From NCBI GenBank assembly GCA_023251435.1, contig JAHEYU010000018.1, forward strand, positions 1-64,000: a stretch of DNA of 64,000 nucleotides, in the 5' to 3' direction. Below are positions 16,574-25,696 of this stretch, one piece after another; position 1 is the first letter of the stretch, and each line of letters starts with the position of its first letter. A program made the position numbers and the translations under genes. The notes under the pieces are model-generated. The model was given only the letters and a program-made list of their open reading frames with translations, ran no database searches and was not told where the DNA came from. The DNA is from Bacteroidota bacterium (GTDB lineage: Bacteria; Bacteroidota; Bacteroidia; Bacteroidales; Prolixibacteraceae).

Positions 16574-17470
16574 TTATTTTTTGTTGAACGCAAAAACACG
16601 TGAAATATTGAATCCCAGATGAATATCTCCATCAGGCCAACTTCCGGTAGTTTGAGGAATGAATGAGCCTTCGCGCATTCCCTGAGAGTTGGTGACCATG
16701 ATTTGGAAAACATGCCCGCCGGTTTCGATATCGACACCAAGTGATAAAGCATTGTAGGGTTGTGGCTCCAACGATTTAGCATTTGGATTATACGTGTAAT
16801 AATATTCGGCATTGACCGATAGCCGTTTGCTCAATTTATACCTTGTGCCAAGTCCCATCGCCAGAATATCATTCTGATCGAGCTCTGTTTTTACCAGATT
16901 CCGGTGAATGAATGTCGGCGTTAGCTGAACTGAAAGATTTTCGTTGAATTTCCTGGCAATCAATAGCTGATTTACATAGGCTAAACGAGACGAAAAATAA
17001 TTTGAAGTTCCTTCGGGCCTTTCAGGAAATTTTAAGGTATTTAATTCTACGGAAGTAAAATACGATAAATGAACCGGCATGAATTTGGCTCCGGAAGATT
17101 GCCGTAACAACCGAACTTTAGCAAATCCGTCGTAGGTTTTATTCTGGCTTGCTCGACCGGCACCAAGCATTAACCAATCTTTAAGTCCGTATTCGAGGCT
17201 GAAGTGAATTTGCGATTCATCAAGACCAAATAAGCCGTAAAGTCCGCTGTTCAATGTGCCAAACCGGTGAGAAATCCGAAAGTCAAGTTGTTTCTCTTTC
17301 ATTTGCTCGTTTGAATGTCCGTTAATGATACGGGTTGATTTAAAGGTAGCAGTTGCATAATCAACAGCAGGTTTTATTTCGGCATTCATCAATGCATCCA
17401 AATCCTGGCTGAAAACATTTCCGGATATAAGAAGGATTAATCCAATGAAAATGGAATGTAATTTATTCAT
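16574..17470 (-). CDS. DUF5777 family outer-membrane beta-barrel protein
   Basis: A signal peptide (to about FSQ) is followed by DALMNAEIKPAVDYATATFKSTRIINGHS, typical of DUF5777, and then alternating amphipathic strands such as LDFRISHRFG and LSVNAEYYYTYNP, ending in an aromatic strand. The 298 residues fit a small barrel of 10-14 strands in the outer membrane. It is 10 bases downstream of a haem lipoprotein gene and 5 before yceI. A transport or docking role for the cytochromes is inference. Confidence 0.8.
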   Translation of the reverse strand: MNKLHSIFIGLILLISGNVFSQDLDALMNAEIKPAVDYATATFKSTRIINGHSNEQMKEKQLDFRISHRFGTLNSGLYGLFGLDESQIHFSLEYGLKDWLMLGAGRASQNKTYDGFAKVRLLRQSSGAKFMPVHLSYFTSVELNTLKFPERPEGTSNYFSSRLAYVNQLLIARKFNENLSVQLTPTFIHRNLVKTELDQNDILAMGLGTRYKLSKRLSVNAEYYYTYNPNAKSLEPQPYNALSLGVDIETGGHVFQIMVTNSQGMREGSFIPQTTGSWPDGDIHLGFNISRVFAFNKK

Positions 17471-17480
17471 AAATAGAACT

Positions 17481-17861
17481 TTAGTTGTTTAATGTTCCGT
17501 TATCGATCCATTTCTGCAATTGATTGATTTCGCAATCCGAAAGCTTCCCTCCACCATCTGGCATGGGCAAATACCCACTGGAATGCTTTACAACTCCCAT
17601 TAGTATGCCATTTTTTGCAAAGTTTTGAACATCGGTATAATTCTCAAGTCTAATCCCATTTCCGGAACTTGTTGCGGTGGAATTTGAATGACAAGCAAAG
17701 CAGGATGCCTGCAAAATTGGTTTTACCGTTGCAGCGAAGGTAACATTGTTCAAATCGCAGGATGTTGAAATTTCAGAATAGAGTTTTTCCTCGTTGTCGT
17801 AATAACATCCTGCGATGAAAATGATTAAAACTATCAGTAATGCTTTCAGAATTCGATTCAT
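17481..17861 (-). CDS. Haem-binding (c-type cytochrome) lipoprotein
   Basis: The lipobox FIAGC places the lipidated Cys at 19. A single haem motif CFACH lies at 54-58, in VKPILQASCFACHS, and a possible distal Met is in LPMPDGG. The C-terminal helix NQLQKWIDNGTLN is typical of these small domains. At 126 residues it is one cytochrome domain. It is 15 bases after a second haem lipoprotein gene and before the DUF5777 barrel. It probably carries electrons at the outer membrane. Confidence 0.82.
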   Translation of the reverse strand: MNRILKALLIVLIIFIAGCYYDNEEKLYSEISTSCDLNNVTFAATVKPILQASCFACHSNSTATSSGNGIRLENYTDVQNFAKNGILMGVVKHSSGYLPMPDGGGKLSDCEINQLQKWIDNGTLNN

Positions 17862-17876
17862 AAGTTGTCTTTTAAT

Positions 17877-18272
17877 TTATTCTGTGCATACGGTTTCTTT
17901 GGCCCCTTGTTCTATCCATAATCTAACGATGGTTCGTTTATCCTGAGGCAGTGGATTGTCGGGCGGCATTATCTCAGAAGTGCTGATCATAGCCTGATAG
18001 GCTTTACTTTTTGAAGCATTGCCTGGTGTGATGGATTTCATGATACTTGCATAATCAGTAAAAATATAATCGCCTTCACCAGTTTGTGCATTATGGCAGC
18101 CACTTGTCCCACAACTGTTTTGAAAAATAGGTAAAACCTGCTCCGTAAAACAAATTGGCTCAATCTGGTCTGCAGGAATTCCTTCGTGCTGACAAGAATT
18201 TGTCAGGAATATGGCAAATCCGAGACCTAAAATCAGCCACGCAGATAATAATCCGAAACCTGATTTTTGCAT
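17877..18272 (-). CDS. Cytochrome-like lipoprotein with an atypical CX4CH haem motif
   Basis: A signal with lipid Cys27 (FLTNSC) precedes a domain like its two neighbours: EQVLPIFQNSCGTSGCHN, then IMPPDNPLP with a possible Met ligand, and IVRLWIEQGAKE. The haem site is Cys54-GTSG-Cys59-His60, four residues between the cysteines rather than two. CX4CH sites are known in some multihaem cytochromes. Two further Cys (41 and 129) could form a disulfide. Its 131 residues match a single domain. Covalent haem attachment is not proven. Confidence 0.75.
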   Translation of the reverse strand: MQKSGFGLLSAWLILGLGFAIFLTNSCQHEGIPADQIEPICFTEQVLPIFQNSCGTSGCHNAQTGEGDYIFTDYASIMKSITPGNASKSKAYQAMISTSEIMPPDNPLPQDKRTIVRLWIEQGAKETVCTE

Positions 18273-18313
18273 TATTGATGATTTTAAATAGTTGTTCTTA
18301 GGTAATCAATATG

Positions 18314-18925
18314 TTAGTTTTCCAGAAGTCCGTCGTCAACCCATTTTTTGAGCAGCGCGATATTTGCAGCCGACAATTTGGATCCTCCCTTTGGCATAAA
18401 ACCAGCTGCAGTTGTTTCTCTCTCAACCCTGTCGATAATTACGTTGATTTTGCTTTTTGCAGTAGCATAAATGTCGAATTTATTAGGATTTGAACCTCCT
18501 GTAACATGGCATGGGGTGCAGGAATTGACTAAAAGTGGCTTAATGTTGGCATTATATGTTATTTTAACTATAACCGGATTTACTGTAACAGTTACATTTA
18601 ACGCAGTTCCCGAAACTCCGTTGGCTGTAGGAATAATGGTGTATGTTACGGTGCCTGCAACAGCACCTGTTGCTGTTAAGGTTTGTGCAATATTTAAGCC
18701 ACTTCCGGCAGTTGCGCCTGAAACCCCTGCTTGTGTTACTGTCCACGAAAAGGTGGTTCCTGCTACTGAACTGGTAAGCGCAATTGATGTGGCAGTTCCT
18801 GAAGATATAGTCTGTGCTGATGGCGTAGCGGTTGCTACGGGTGGTACTGCCTCATCTTCTTCGGTACAGGAGTTCATAAATAGAAAAGCGGAGAAAAGAA
18901 AGAGCCCTAAGATTTTTGTTTTCAT
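18314..18925 (-). CDS. Lipoprotein with PKD-like domain and C-terminal haem domain
   Basis: Lipid Cys20 follows FLFMNSC. Residues about 28-118 are Thr/Ala-rich and read like the PKD-like (gliding/SprB-type) fold: TTFSWTVTQAGVSGA, then GTVTYTIIPTANGVSG. From about 120 a cytochrome domain has CTPCH at 136-140 and MPKGGSKLSAANIALLKKWVDDG, close to the 17481 gene. The protein has 203 residues. It is the first of the three haem lipoprotein genes and starts 25 bases after the DUF2892 gene. The PKD-like module probably extends the haem domain from the membrane or aids binding. Confidence 0.82.
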   Translation of the reverse strand: MKTKILGLFLFSAFLFMNSCTEEDEAVPPVATATPSAQTISSGTATSIALTSSVAGTTFSWTVTQAGVSGATAGSGLNIAQTLTATGAVAGTVTYTIIPTANGVSGTALNVTVTVNPVIVKITYNANIKPLLVNSCTPCHVTGGSNPNKFDIYATAKSKINVIIDRVERETTAAGFMPKGGSKLSAANIALLKKWVDDGLLEN

Positions 18926-18950
18926 ACTGATAGTTTTTAAGGATTAATAG

Positions 18951-19160
18951 TTAATTTTTCTTAGTAGTACATGTTGACCAACCAAAAATTGGATATAGTG
19001 GGCAAAAACTAATAAAACTTGTAAGAGCAAATACTACTGCAAGAATTAAAAGAATTAAGCCTAACGTTCCATTTATAACATTTGCGAAAAAAAGTCCTGC
19101 AATAATTGCCGCAATTAGCAATCGAATAATTCTATCGGCGGTTCCCATGTTTTTTTTCAT
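18951..19160 (-). CDS. DUF2892 (YgaP-type) small membrane protein
   Basis: The 69-residue protein begins MKKNMGTADRIIRLL, the standard DUF2892 opening. It has two hydrophobic segments (LLIAAIIAGLFFANVI and LGLILLILAVVFALTSFI) and ends in FCPLYPIFGWSTC. The family often accompanies rhodaneses and redox or sulfur genes; its function is not established. It lies between the crp/fnr-like gene and the haem lipoprotein genes. Confidence 0.85.
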   Translation of the reverse strand: MKKNMGTADRIIRLLIAAIIAGLFFANVINGTLGLILLILAVVFALTSFISFCPLYPIFGWSTCTTKKN

Positions 19161-19274
19161 AATGGTTTTTTTAAATTGTTTTTGAAGTAGAAATTATTAT
19201 AAATTTTATAAAAGAACTTAATACCTTAAATTCTTGAAAGTATTTACAATAATATGATTGTTTCCTAATCTATG

Positions 19275-19292
19275 CAGTGACTAAAGTCACTG
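19275..19292. repeat. Short palindrome overlapping the regulator stop codon
   Basis: CAGTGAC-taaa-GTCACTG is a perfect 7-bp hairpin. It supplies the last Gln codon and the TGA stop of the Crp/Fnr gene, so the palindrome defines that protein's end. Confidence 0.5.
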
Positions 19293-19922
19293 GGCTAAAA
19301 ATAATTCTATACTATCGTGATGTTGTTTTAGAATATTTTGTTTTTCAAGCTTCTTCACTAATCTACTTACCACCTCTCTGGCTGTTCCCAATTCGGCAGC
19401 AATTTCTTTATGCGAAATTTTCAATGGATTCTTTCTAGTAACGTTTATCTTTTCAGTAAGATAATCAAGTAGCCTTTTGTCGAGCTTGTAGTAAAGCAAA
19501 TGGTTAATGGTATCAATTAGTTCAGAGTACCTTAAGTCGTATTGTTGGTAGAAAAGTTTATTTATAGTTGGGAATTCAACAACCCAATTAACTATTCTGT
19601 CGGCCGGGATTAGCAAAATTTTGGATTCTTCTTCAGTAATGGCGCATATTTTACTTTTCTCATTTTTTAAACACGATGAAAAGGACATAATACAACTTTG
19701 TTCTGGCTTTATGTAGTAAAGCAATAATTCCTTTTCTTCAACCTGTGTTGATACTTTTACAAGTCCGCTCAAGACAATTGGAATAACTTTAATGTATTGT
19801 CCTTCTCTTACTATAACCGTACCTAATGGGAATGTTTTAATATCAGAAATGGTGAGAATTTCCTTAATTAGATCTTTCCCTAAATAGTAAAATATAGTCT
19901 CGACGAAGTAGTTGTCAGTCAT
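19287..19922 (-). CDS. Crp/Fnr family transcription regulator
   Basis: An N-terminal cyclic-nucleotide-binding-like barrel (about residues 20-125, with TFPLGTVIVREGQYI) is followed by a winged helix with ISHKEIAAELGTAREVVSRLVKKLE near residues 165-190. Four cysteines lie in the sensor half, at CIMSFSSC and CAI, but there is no clear Fnr-type N-terminal cluster, so it may sense another signal. It is 211 residues, the usual length. It is directly upstream of, and on the same strand as, the DUF2892 and cytochrome genes, which it may control. Confidence 0.88.
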   Translation of the reverse strand: MTDNYFVETIFYYLGKDLIKEILTISDIKTFPLGTVIVREGQYIKVIPIVLSGLVKVSTQVEEKELLLYYIKPEQSCIMSFSSCLKNEKSKICAITEEESKILLIPADRIVNWVVEFPTINKLFYQQYDLRYSELIDTINHLLYYKLDKRLLDYLTEKINVTRKNPLKISHKEIAAELGTAREVVSRLVKKLEKQNILKQHHDSIELFLAQ

Positions 19923-20185
19923 ACTTTTTTGATTTAAAAAGTAGAATACTGTTATAATTCATACATTATTTAAAATGTTCAAACAATATTGTTCTATTAA
20001 AAGTTTAAATTTTCTTCGTATTTCTTTAGCTGAAAAATCAATTGAGTTACGTTGTAGTAAATTGAAATTTATTACTTTAAGTAAATATTCAAAGTTTAAC
20101 CTAAATACGTTTGTTTTGAAGAAATGATCTGAAATTGCTGACGGGAAAAGGAAATTTAATTATGAGAAGAATTATTCGTGTCTAA

Positions 20186-21283
20186 TTAATATGAAGGCAT
20201 CATTTTTATGACTTCATCATCGGTAGTAAGAAATTCTTTCATCAGGTTGGCGGTAAGGCATGAGTGTACAGGAATAATTTCGATTAGTTCGCCAGGTTTA
20301 AAGTAATTAAAATCACGTGGAGTAATCCTCAATATTCCGTGTTCCTGCGAAAGTGCATAGAGATAATTTCTTTCATCCAGCAATATTTTCTTTTCTCCGT
20401 CATTAACAATTATTCTCCCATAAAGCGGTTTCCCGTCGATATTAATAATGGAATCTTTGGCAAAGTGAATTGCTCCGCCATAAATAACGATTTCGTTTCG
20501 TGATGGATGTGTAGCAATTACCGGACATACCATTCTAACAGCAATATCGGTAAGCTTGCATGATCCTAATTTGTATTGCATCAAGTCGTAAAACACAAAA
20601 TTTCCGGGGCGGATTTCGTCCACTCCATCGAAGTTTTCGCAGATACTGCATGAAGGTGTGTCGCCCAAAGAGATGATTAAGTCGGGCCAATCGTTAACAT
20701 ATCTTGCTTTCAGGGCTTTCATTTTCAGAAGCGCATCAAAATGACGGCTGAAAATATCGTGCGTCGAGTTGGCCTGATAGGTGTGACCGGTGTGCGAAAG
20801 AAATCCTTTAAATTGGAGCAGTGGAGTTTTTTGGAGGTTTTCAAGCAATTCATCAATTAATGGTGTTCGGTTCGATTCAATGCCGGTTCTGTTATAGCCT
20901 GTATCAATTTTTATGAAAACTCCGGTGTGCCATGTAATTTGATTCTGAAGTGCTTCCAGTCCTTCTTTATTTTCGATAAGCACGTTTAATTTGATCCGTC
21001 CAGCCAGTTCGTTAATTGCCGGAATTTCAGGAATATTTATCGAAAAGGCGATTGTAATGTCGTTCCATCCGGCATCTGCAAAATAATTGGCCATAGTGAA
21101 CGACGACACAGTAATGCATTTAACTCCGGCAGCGCGAAACCATTCGCCAATTTCGGCTGATTGGTGGGTTTTAAAATGAGGCCGGAAATTCAAATTCATA
21201 TCTTCGGCCTTTCGGGCCATGTTATCGATGTTCCGTAAGGCAGTCTCTTTATTTAACAGAAGGGTCGGCTTGGTGATTTCCAT
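20186..21283 (-). CDS. D-threonine aldolase / D-serine dehydratase-like PLP enzyme
   Basis: This fold-type III PLP family has an alanine-racemase-like barrel and a C-terminal metal-binding lobe. The PLP lysine is in RPHFKTHQ, and IKIDTGYNRTG, LSHTGHTYQA and GDTPSCS are family blocks. The C-terminal lobe has PVHSCLTANLM, whose His and Cys hold the metal. The 365-residue length is normal. Members split D-threonine or dehydrate D-serine; which applies cannot be told here. It stands alone 119 bases before purA on the opposite end of the same strand. Confidence 0.88.
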   Translation of the reverse strand: MEITKPTLLLNKETALRNIDNMARKAEDMNLNFRPHFKTHQSAEIGEWFRAAGVKCITVSSFTMANYFADAGWNDITIAFSINIPEIPAINELAGRIKLNVLIENKEGLEALQNQITWHTGVFIKIDTGYNRTGIESNRTPLIDELLENLQKTPLLQFKGFLSHTGHTYQANSTHDIFSRHFDALLKMKALKARYVNDWPDLIISLGDTPSCSICENFDGVDEIRPGNFVFYDLMQYKLGSCKLTDIAVRMVCPVIATHPSRNEIVIYGGAIHFAKDSIINIDGKPLYGRIIVNDGEKKILLDERNYLYALSQEHGILRITPRDFNYFKPGELIEIIPVHSCLTANLMKEFLTTDDEVIKMMPSY

Positions 21284-21365
21284 TTCCGGATGTTAAAAGG
21301 GATTTTGCAGTGGTAATAACCGTCCTAAAATAACTATTCTAAGTGAGAAACAAAAACTTTTGGAA

Positions 21366-21396
21366 AAATGAAAAGGAGCCAGCTTGCTGACTCCCT
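21366..21396 (-). terminator. Terminator after purA
   Basis: On the minus strand GGAGTCAGC-aa-GCTGGCTCC pairs fully (one G-T pair) and is followed by TTTTcaTTTTT. It begins just after the purA stop. Confidence 0.75.
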
Positions 21397-21402
21397 TCTC
21401 TG

Positions 21403-22677
21403 TTATTGTTCTAATATAATCGTTTGTGCTCTGTTTGGTCCAACAGAGGCAATTGTAATTGGAATACCAATCTGCTCTTCGATGAAATTAATGTAGTTAT
21501 TAAATTCTTCCGGAAATTCATTTTGATCGGTCAGTTGAGTTAAATCAGTCTGCCATCCGGGTAGTGCAACGTATTCAGGTTTTACATCATCGTTCAGCTC
21601 GAAAGGAAATTTATCGGTTACTACTCCGTCTATCTCGTAACCTACACAGATTTTAATGGTTTCAAACTGATCCAGAACATCTGCTTTCATCATGATAAGC
21701 TCTGTTACACCGTTCAGCATAATAGAGTATTTCAATGCAATAAGATCAAGCCAGCCACAACGACGTGGACGCCCGGTTGTTGATCCGAATTCGCGTCCAA
21801 CTGCGCGCATGTTTTCTCCATCTTCGTCAAAAAGTTCAGTAGGGAATGGTCCCATTCCAACTCGAGTGCAATATGCTTTGAAAATGCCAAAGACATTCCC
21901 GATTTTATTTGGCGCAATACCTAACCCGGTGCATGCTCCGGCACAAATTGTACTCGATGAGGTTACAAACGGGTACGATCCGAAGTCAATATCTAGCATT
22001 GTTCCCTGAGCACCTTCAGCCAATACTGACTTATTATCGAGCAGACATTCGTTGATCAAATGCTCGGTATCAATAATTCTAAAGCTTTTCAGTAATTCAA
22101 TTCCTTTCATCCATTCCTGTTCGAGTTCTGCAAGTTGCGGCGCGTAATCGTAATGGTAATAGTTGTCGAGCAAGTCTTTGTGTGCCTGAATCCTTGAATT
22201 ATATTTTTCGGTAAAATTCTCGAATAAATCTCCAACTCTCAATCCTTCGCGACCAATTTTATCGCGGTAAGTTGGGCCGATACCCTTCAATGTTGATCCG
22301 ATTTTTGTAGCGCCTTTAGCCTCTTCCGAAGCTGCATCCAGAAGACGATGGGTAGGAAGTATTAAATGTGCTTTTTTCGAGATATATAAAGTGCTGTGAA
22401 GATCAACACCATGTTTGCTGATTGATATGATTTCTTTCTCAAAAGTGATGGGATCGATTACCACTCCATTACCAATCACGTTCATTTTATTTTCGTGGAA
22501 TATTCCTGAAGGGATGGTATGTAAAACCTGTTTAAAGTTGTTAATTTCGAGTGTGTGGCCGGCATTTGGGCCTCCCTGAAACCTTGAAATGACATCATAT
22601 TTTGGTGTCAGTACATCAACAATTTTGCCTTTTCCTTCGTCTCCCCATTGGAGACCTAATAATACATCTACTTTCAT
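21403..22677 (-). CDS. purA: Adenylosuccinate synthetase
   Basis: PurA makes adenylosuccinate from IMP and aspartate with GTP, the first committed step to AMP. The GTP loop GDEGKGK is at 12-18, with catalytic Asp13, and NAGHTL follows with the catalytic His. Other blocks are GIGPTYRDK, EGAQGTMLDIDFG, GRPRRCGWLD and the C-terminal VGPNR. The 424 residues are complete. It follows a fur-like gene on the same strand after 148 bases and ends in its own terminator. Confidence 0.96.
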   Translation of the reverse strand: MKVDVLLGLQWGDEGKGKIVDVLTPKYDVISRFQGGPNAGHTLEINNFKQVLHTIPSGIFHENKMNVIGNGVVIDPITFEKEIISISKHGVDLHSTLYISKKAHLILPTHRLLDAASEEAKGATKIGSTLKGIGPTYRDKIGREGLRVGDLFENFTEKYNSRIQAHKDLLDNYYHYDYAPQLAELEQEWMKGIELLKSFRIIDTEHLINECLLDNKSVLAEGAQGTMLDIDFGSYPFVTSSSTICAGACTGLGIAPNKIGNVFGIFKAYCTRVGMGPFPTELFDEDGENMRAVGREFGSTTGRPRRCGWLDLIALKYSIMLNGVTELIMMKADVLDQFETIKICVGYEIDGVVTDKFPFELNDDVKPEYVALPGWQTDLTQLTDQNEFPEEFNNYINFIEEQIGIPITIASVGPNRAQTIILEQ

Positions 22678-22825
22678 TTTAACACGGAATAAGATTGATT
22701 TAACGGACGATAAAATTATAAATTATTTGCAGATGTCGGGCAAAATGTCGTGATAAAACCCCAGAGAATTTAGATGCCTTTATAGGTTCTAAATATTTGA
22801 TTTTTAGAATTATTCAGTTTTATCG

Positions 22826-23266
22826 TTACTGATTAATGTAATGGCCGTATATATAGAGCGTGTGATGCGATAATTTGAAGTCGTTTTTTTGGCAAATATC
22901 TTCAATGATTTCTCTAAGTCTTGGGTCGTAGAATTCTGTAAGTGTTCCTGTACGTACATCAATCAGATGGTCGTGCTGAAGTATAGCAAAAGCTTTTTCG
23001 TATTGAGCCAGATTTTTGCCAAACTGATGCCTGATAATTAGTTTACAATCGAGCAGCAGATCCATAGTATTGTATAAGGTTGCACGGCTGACCCGATAGT
23101 TTTTATTGTTCATCGAGATATAAAGCGACTCAATATCAAAATGCCCTTCACGAGAGTATATTTCTTCGAGAATTGCAAACCTTTCAGGTGTTTTCCGGTG
23201 TCCGTTTTTCTCCAGAAACTCAATAAACATGCGCTTGACAGCTTCTTTTGTTTTTTGGTTATTCAT
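22826..23266 (-). CDS. Fur-family metal-dependent regulator
   Basis: An N-terminal winged helix ([28 protein letters not shown], then [13 protein letters not shown]) is followed by a dimer/metal domain with [12 protein letters not shown]. The C-terminal structural-zinc CxxC pairs of classical Fur are absent. Whether it senses iron, zinc, manganese or peroxide is unclear. The 146 residues are complete. It follows the Rel/Spo gene by 67 bases and has its own -10-like box in that gap. Confidence 0.88.
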   Translation of the reverse strand: MNNQKTKEAVKRMFIEFLEKNGHRKTPERFAILEEIYSREGHFDIESLYISMNNKNYRVSRATLYNTMDLLLDCKLIIRHQFGKNLAQYEKAFAILQHDHLIDVRTGTLTEFYDPRLREIIEDICQKNDFKLSHHTLYIYGHYINQ

Positions 23267-23291
23267 ATTTAAACCAATTATAAATAGTGAT

Positions 23292-23299
23292 CAAAAGTA
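23292..23299 (-). promoter_or_regulatory. -7 box of the fur-like gene
   Basis: The minus-strand sequence TACTTTTG is an exact TAnnTTTG match, 26 bases before the start codon. No convincing -33 box is seen. Confidence 0.4.
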
Positions 23300-23333
23300 G
23301 TATTTTTTTTGATTGGAAGTCTTGTCGATGAGT

Positions 23334-25559
23334 TTATTGCTGCATTTTCTCGATGCGTTCAATATTGTCAATTCCATGGATCTTTTTAAGCCGGGCAATC
23401 AGTTCGTTCAAATCTTGAACATTGTGGATGTATAAATACAGATCCCCTTCAAAAATGCCATCGTGAGCATCAAAATGAACAGTGCGCATATTGATACTGT
23501 TTTGTTTTGAGATGATGGTTGTGATTTCATTAACCATTCCTACACGATCGAATCCGCTGAGTTTTATTCGCGAAAGATAGGAGAGCTTTTTGAATTTGGT
23601 CCATTCAGCAGTAATAATGCTGTCGCCTTGTTGAGACATCATTTTGAGTGCCTCGGGGCAATTCCTTTTATGGATAATAATGTGTTCGTCACTTGAAATG
23701 TACCCAACAACATCGTCGCCCGGAATTGGATTGCAGCATTTGGCAAGCGAATAGTTTAATTGATCCGGATCTTCCTTCAGTATAAATGGTGCTTTTTTGT
23801 CGATTTTCCCTGATGCGTTTGCGGCCTCAGTCTTTTTTGAAGTAAACTTTAATTTCCAGAATTTGGCAAGTTTGTTTTCGCGGCGAGTCTGAAGCACAAC
23901 GTCCAGATTGTCCAGTTCAAGAAAACCCATTCCTACCTGAGCATACAGCTGTTCTTTATTGGTTAGATTGTAGTAGCTGCTAAGTTTTTTCAACGTATCC
24001 GACGATGGTATAATTTTATATTTGGCAAGCTGATCTTCAATTATTTTACGTCCTTGTTCAATATGTTTTTTTCGGTCGAGTTTAAATGATTGTTTAACTT
24101 TTGTTTTGGCTTTGGCAGTAATTAGAATATTTAGCCAGCTTAGTTGCGGTGTTTGTGTTTTTGATGAAAGTACTTCAACCTGATCGCCACTCTGAAGTAC
24201 ATGTGAAATTGGTACAAGCTTATGGTTGATTTTTGCCCCGATACAATGATTTCCCAATTGCGAATGGATTTCGTATGCAAAATCAATAACAGTTGCATTC
24301 TTTGGTAAAGTAATCATTCTCCCTTTTGGCGTAAACACTACAATTTCCGAAGAATACAGGTTCATTTTAAATTCATCAAGAAACTCGAGTGCATCCGATT
24401 CGGGGCTCTGAAGCATTTCCTTTATCTTCTGCAGCCAGCGGTCCAGTTCATTTTCAACGTCGTTGATATTTTTGTATTTGTAGTGAGCAGCAAATCCCCG
24501 TTCGGCAATTTCGTCCATTCGCTGGGTTCGTATCTGAATTTCGACCCATTTGCCCTGTGGCCCCATTACGGTCACATGCAGTGCTTCATATCCGTTTGCT
24601 TTGGGCATGGTTATCCAATCGCGGATACGATCGGGTTTTGGCTTGTAAATGTCGGTAACAAGTGAAAGAATATCAAAGCATTGCCGTTTTTCGGAAACAT
24701 TGGGATTGGGGATGAAAACGACTCGGATAGCAAGTAAATCATACACTTCGTCAAACGAAACACCTTTGGTTTGCATCTTGCTCCAAATGGAATAGATCGA
24801 TTTCAGGCGTTCAGTGATCGTAAATTCAATTCCTTCTTTTTTAAGTTGTTCTTCAATAGGCCTTATAAACTCGGTAACAAGATAGTCTCTTTTTTCACGC
24901 TGATTTTGCAGTCTGAATTGTATCTGGTTGAAAGCATCGGGATGTTTATACTTCAGGCTTAGGTCTTCGAGTTCTGATTTGATGGTATATAAACCTAGGC
25001 GGTGGGCGAGGGGTGCGAAAATATATAACGTTTCTGCAGCAATTTTCAATTGTTTGTTGGGCGACATTGAATCGAGTGTTCGCATGTTGTGCAGACGGTC
25101 GGCAATTTTTATCAGAATTACCCGAACATCATCCGAAAGGGTCATCAACATTTTCCGGAAGTTATTTGCCTGCTTGGAGTCGTGCTGCGGCGTAAATTCA
25201 TCAGAGAGTTTTGTCAGCCCATCAACAATCGAAGCTACTTTTTCGCCAAAAAGATTGCTGATGTCTTCAAGAGTATAATCGGTATCTTCAACCACATCGT
25301 GCAGAAGCGCCGATATAATGGAAGTCGCACTAAGCCCGATTTCTTCGACTACAATTTTGGCAACTGCCAGTGGGTGAATAATGTATGGTTCTCCTGATTT
25401 TCGTTTAACTCCAGCGTGGGCAGTATTGGCAAACTCAAAAGCTTTTTGAATCCGTACTTTTCCATCATCCGAAACTTTACGGTCACAAGCCTTCATCAAG
25501 CCATCATAATAATCCTGAATTAGTCTTTGTTCTGCTTTGGTCTGAAGTTTGTTTATCAT
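23334..25559 (-). CDS. Bifunctional (p)ppGpp synthetase/hydrolase (Rel/SpoT)
   Basis: This long RSH enzyme makes and removes the stringent-response alarmone. The HD hydrolase domain is intact (residues about 40-190, HDVVEDTD at 87-94), so degradation is expected. The synthetase domain has SIYSIWSKM and YDLLAIRVVF near 250-370. TGS (FTPKGRMITLPKNATVIDFAYEIH), a zinc-finger region (KCCNPIPGDDVVGYIS) and a C-terminal ACT domain complete 741 residues. It appears to be a complete bifunctional enzyme. A minus-strand box TATCTTTA at 25601-25594 with TTTG 22 bases upstream may be its promoter. Confidence 0.95.
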   Translation of the reverse strand: MINKLQTKAEQRLIQDYYDGLMKACDRKVSDDGKVRIQKAFEFANTAHAGVKRKSGEPYIIHPLAVAKIVVEEIGLSATSIISALLHDVVEDTDYTLEDISNLFGEKVASIVDGLTKLSDEFTPQHDSKQANNFRKMLMTLSDDVRVILIKIADRLHNMRTLDSMSPNKQLKIAAETLYIFAPLAHRLGLYTIKSELEDLSLKYKHPDAFNQIQFRLQNQREKRDYLVTEFIRPIEEQLKKEGIEFTITERLKSIYSIWSKMQTKGVSFDEVYDLLAIRVVFIPNPNVSEKRQCFDILSLVTDIYKPKPDRIRDWITMPKANGYEALHVTVMGPQGKWVEIQIRTQRMDEIAERGFAAHYKYKNINDVENELDRWLQKIKEMLQSPESDALEFLDEFKMNLYSSEIVVFTPKGRMITLPKNATVIDFAYEIHSQLGNHCIGAKINHKLVPISHVLQSGDQVEVLSSKTQTPQLSWLNILITAKAKTKVKQSFKLDRKKHIEQGRKIIEDQLAKYKIIPSSDTLKKLSSYYNLTNKEQLYAQVGMGFLELDNLDVVLQTRRENKLAKFWKLKFTSKKTEAANASGKIDKKAPFILKEDPDQLNYSLAKCCNPIPGDDVVGYISSDEHIIIHKRNCPEALKMMSQQGDSIITAEWTKFKKLSYLSRIKLSGFDRVGMVNEITTIISKQNSINMRTVHFDAHDGIFEGDLYLYIHNVQDLNELIARLKKIHGIDNIERIEKMQQ

Positions 25560-25696
25560 GCCTTTCTTCGCCTAAATATCTGTTCGTAAAAAGTAAAGAT
25601 AGATTTTTTCTGAAAAAAATATTCAAACTGCTTTCTTTACATTACTTTTTAAACAAATATTTAAGGAATAAGATCAATGAGCCATCTTATCGGATT

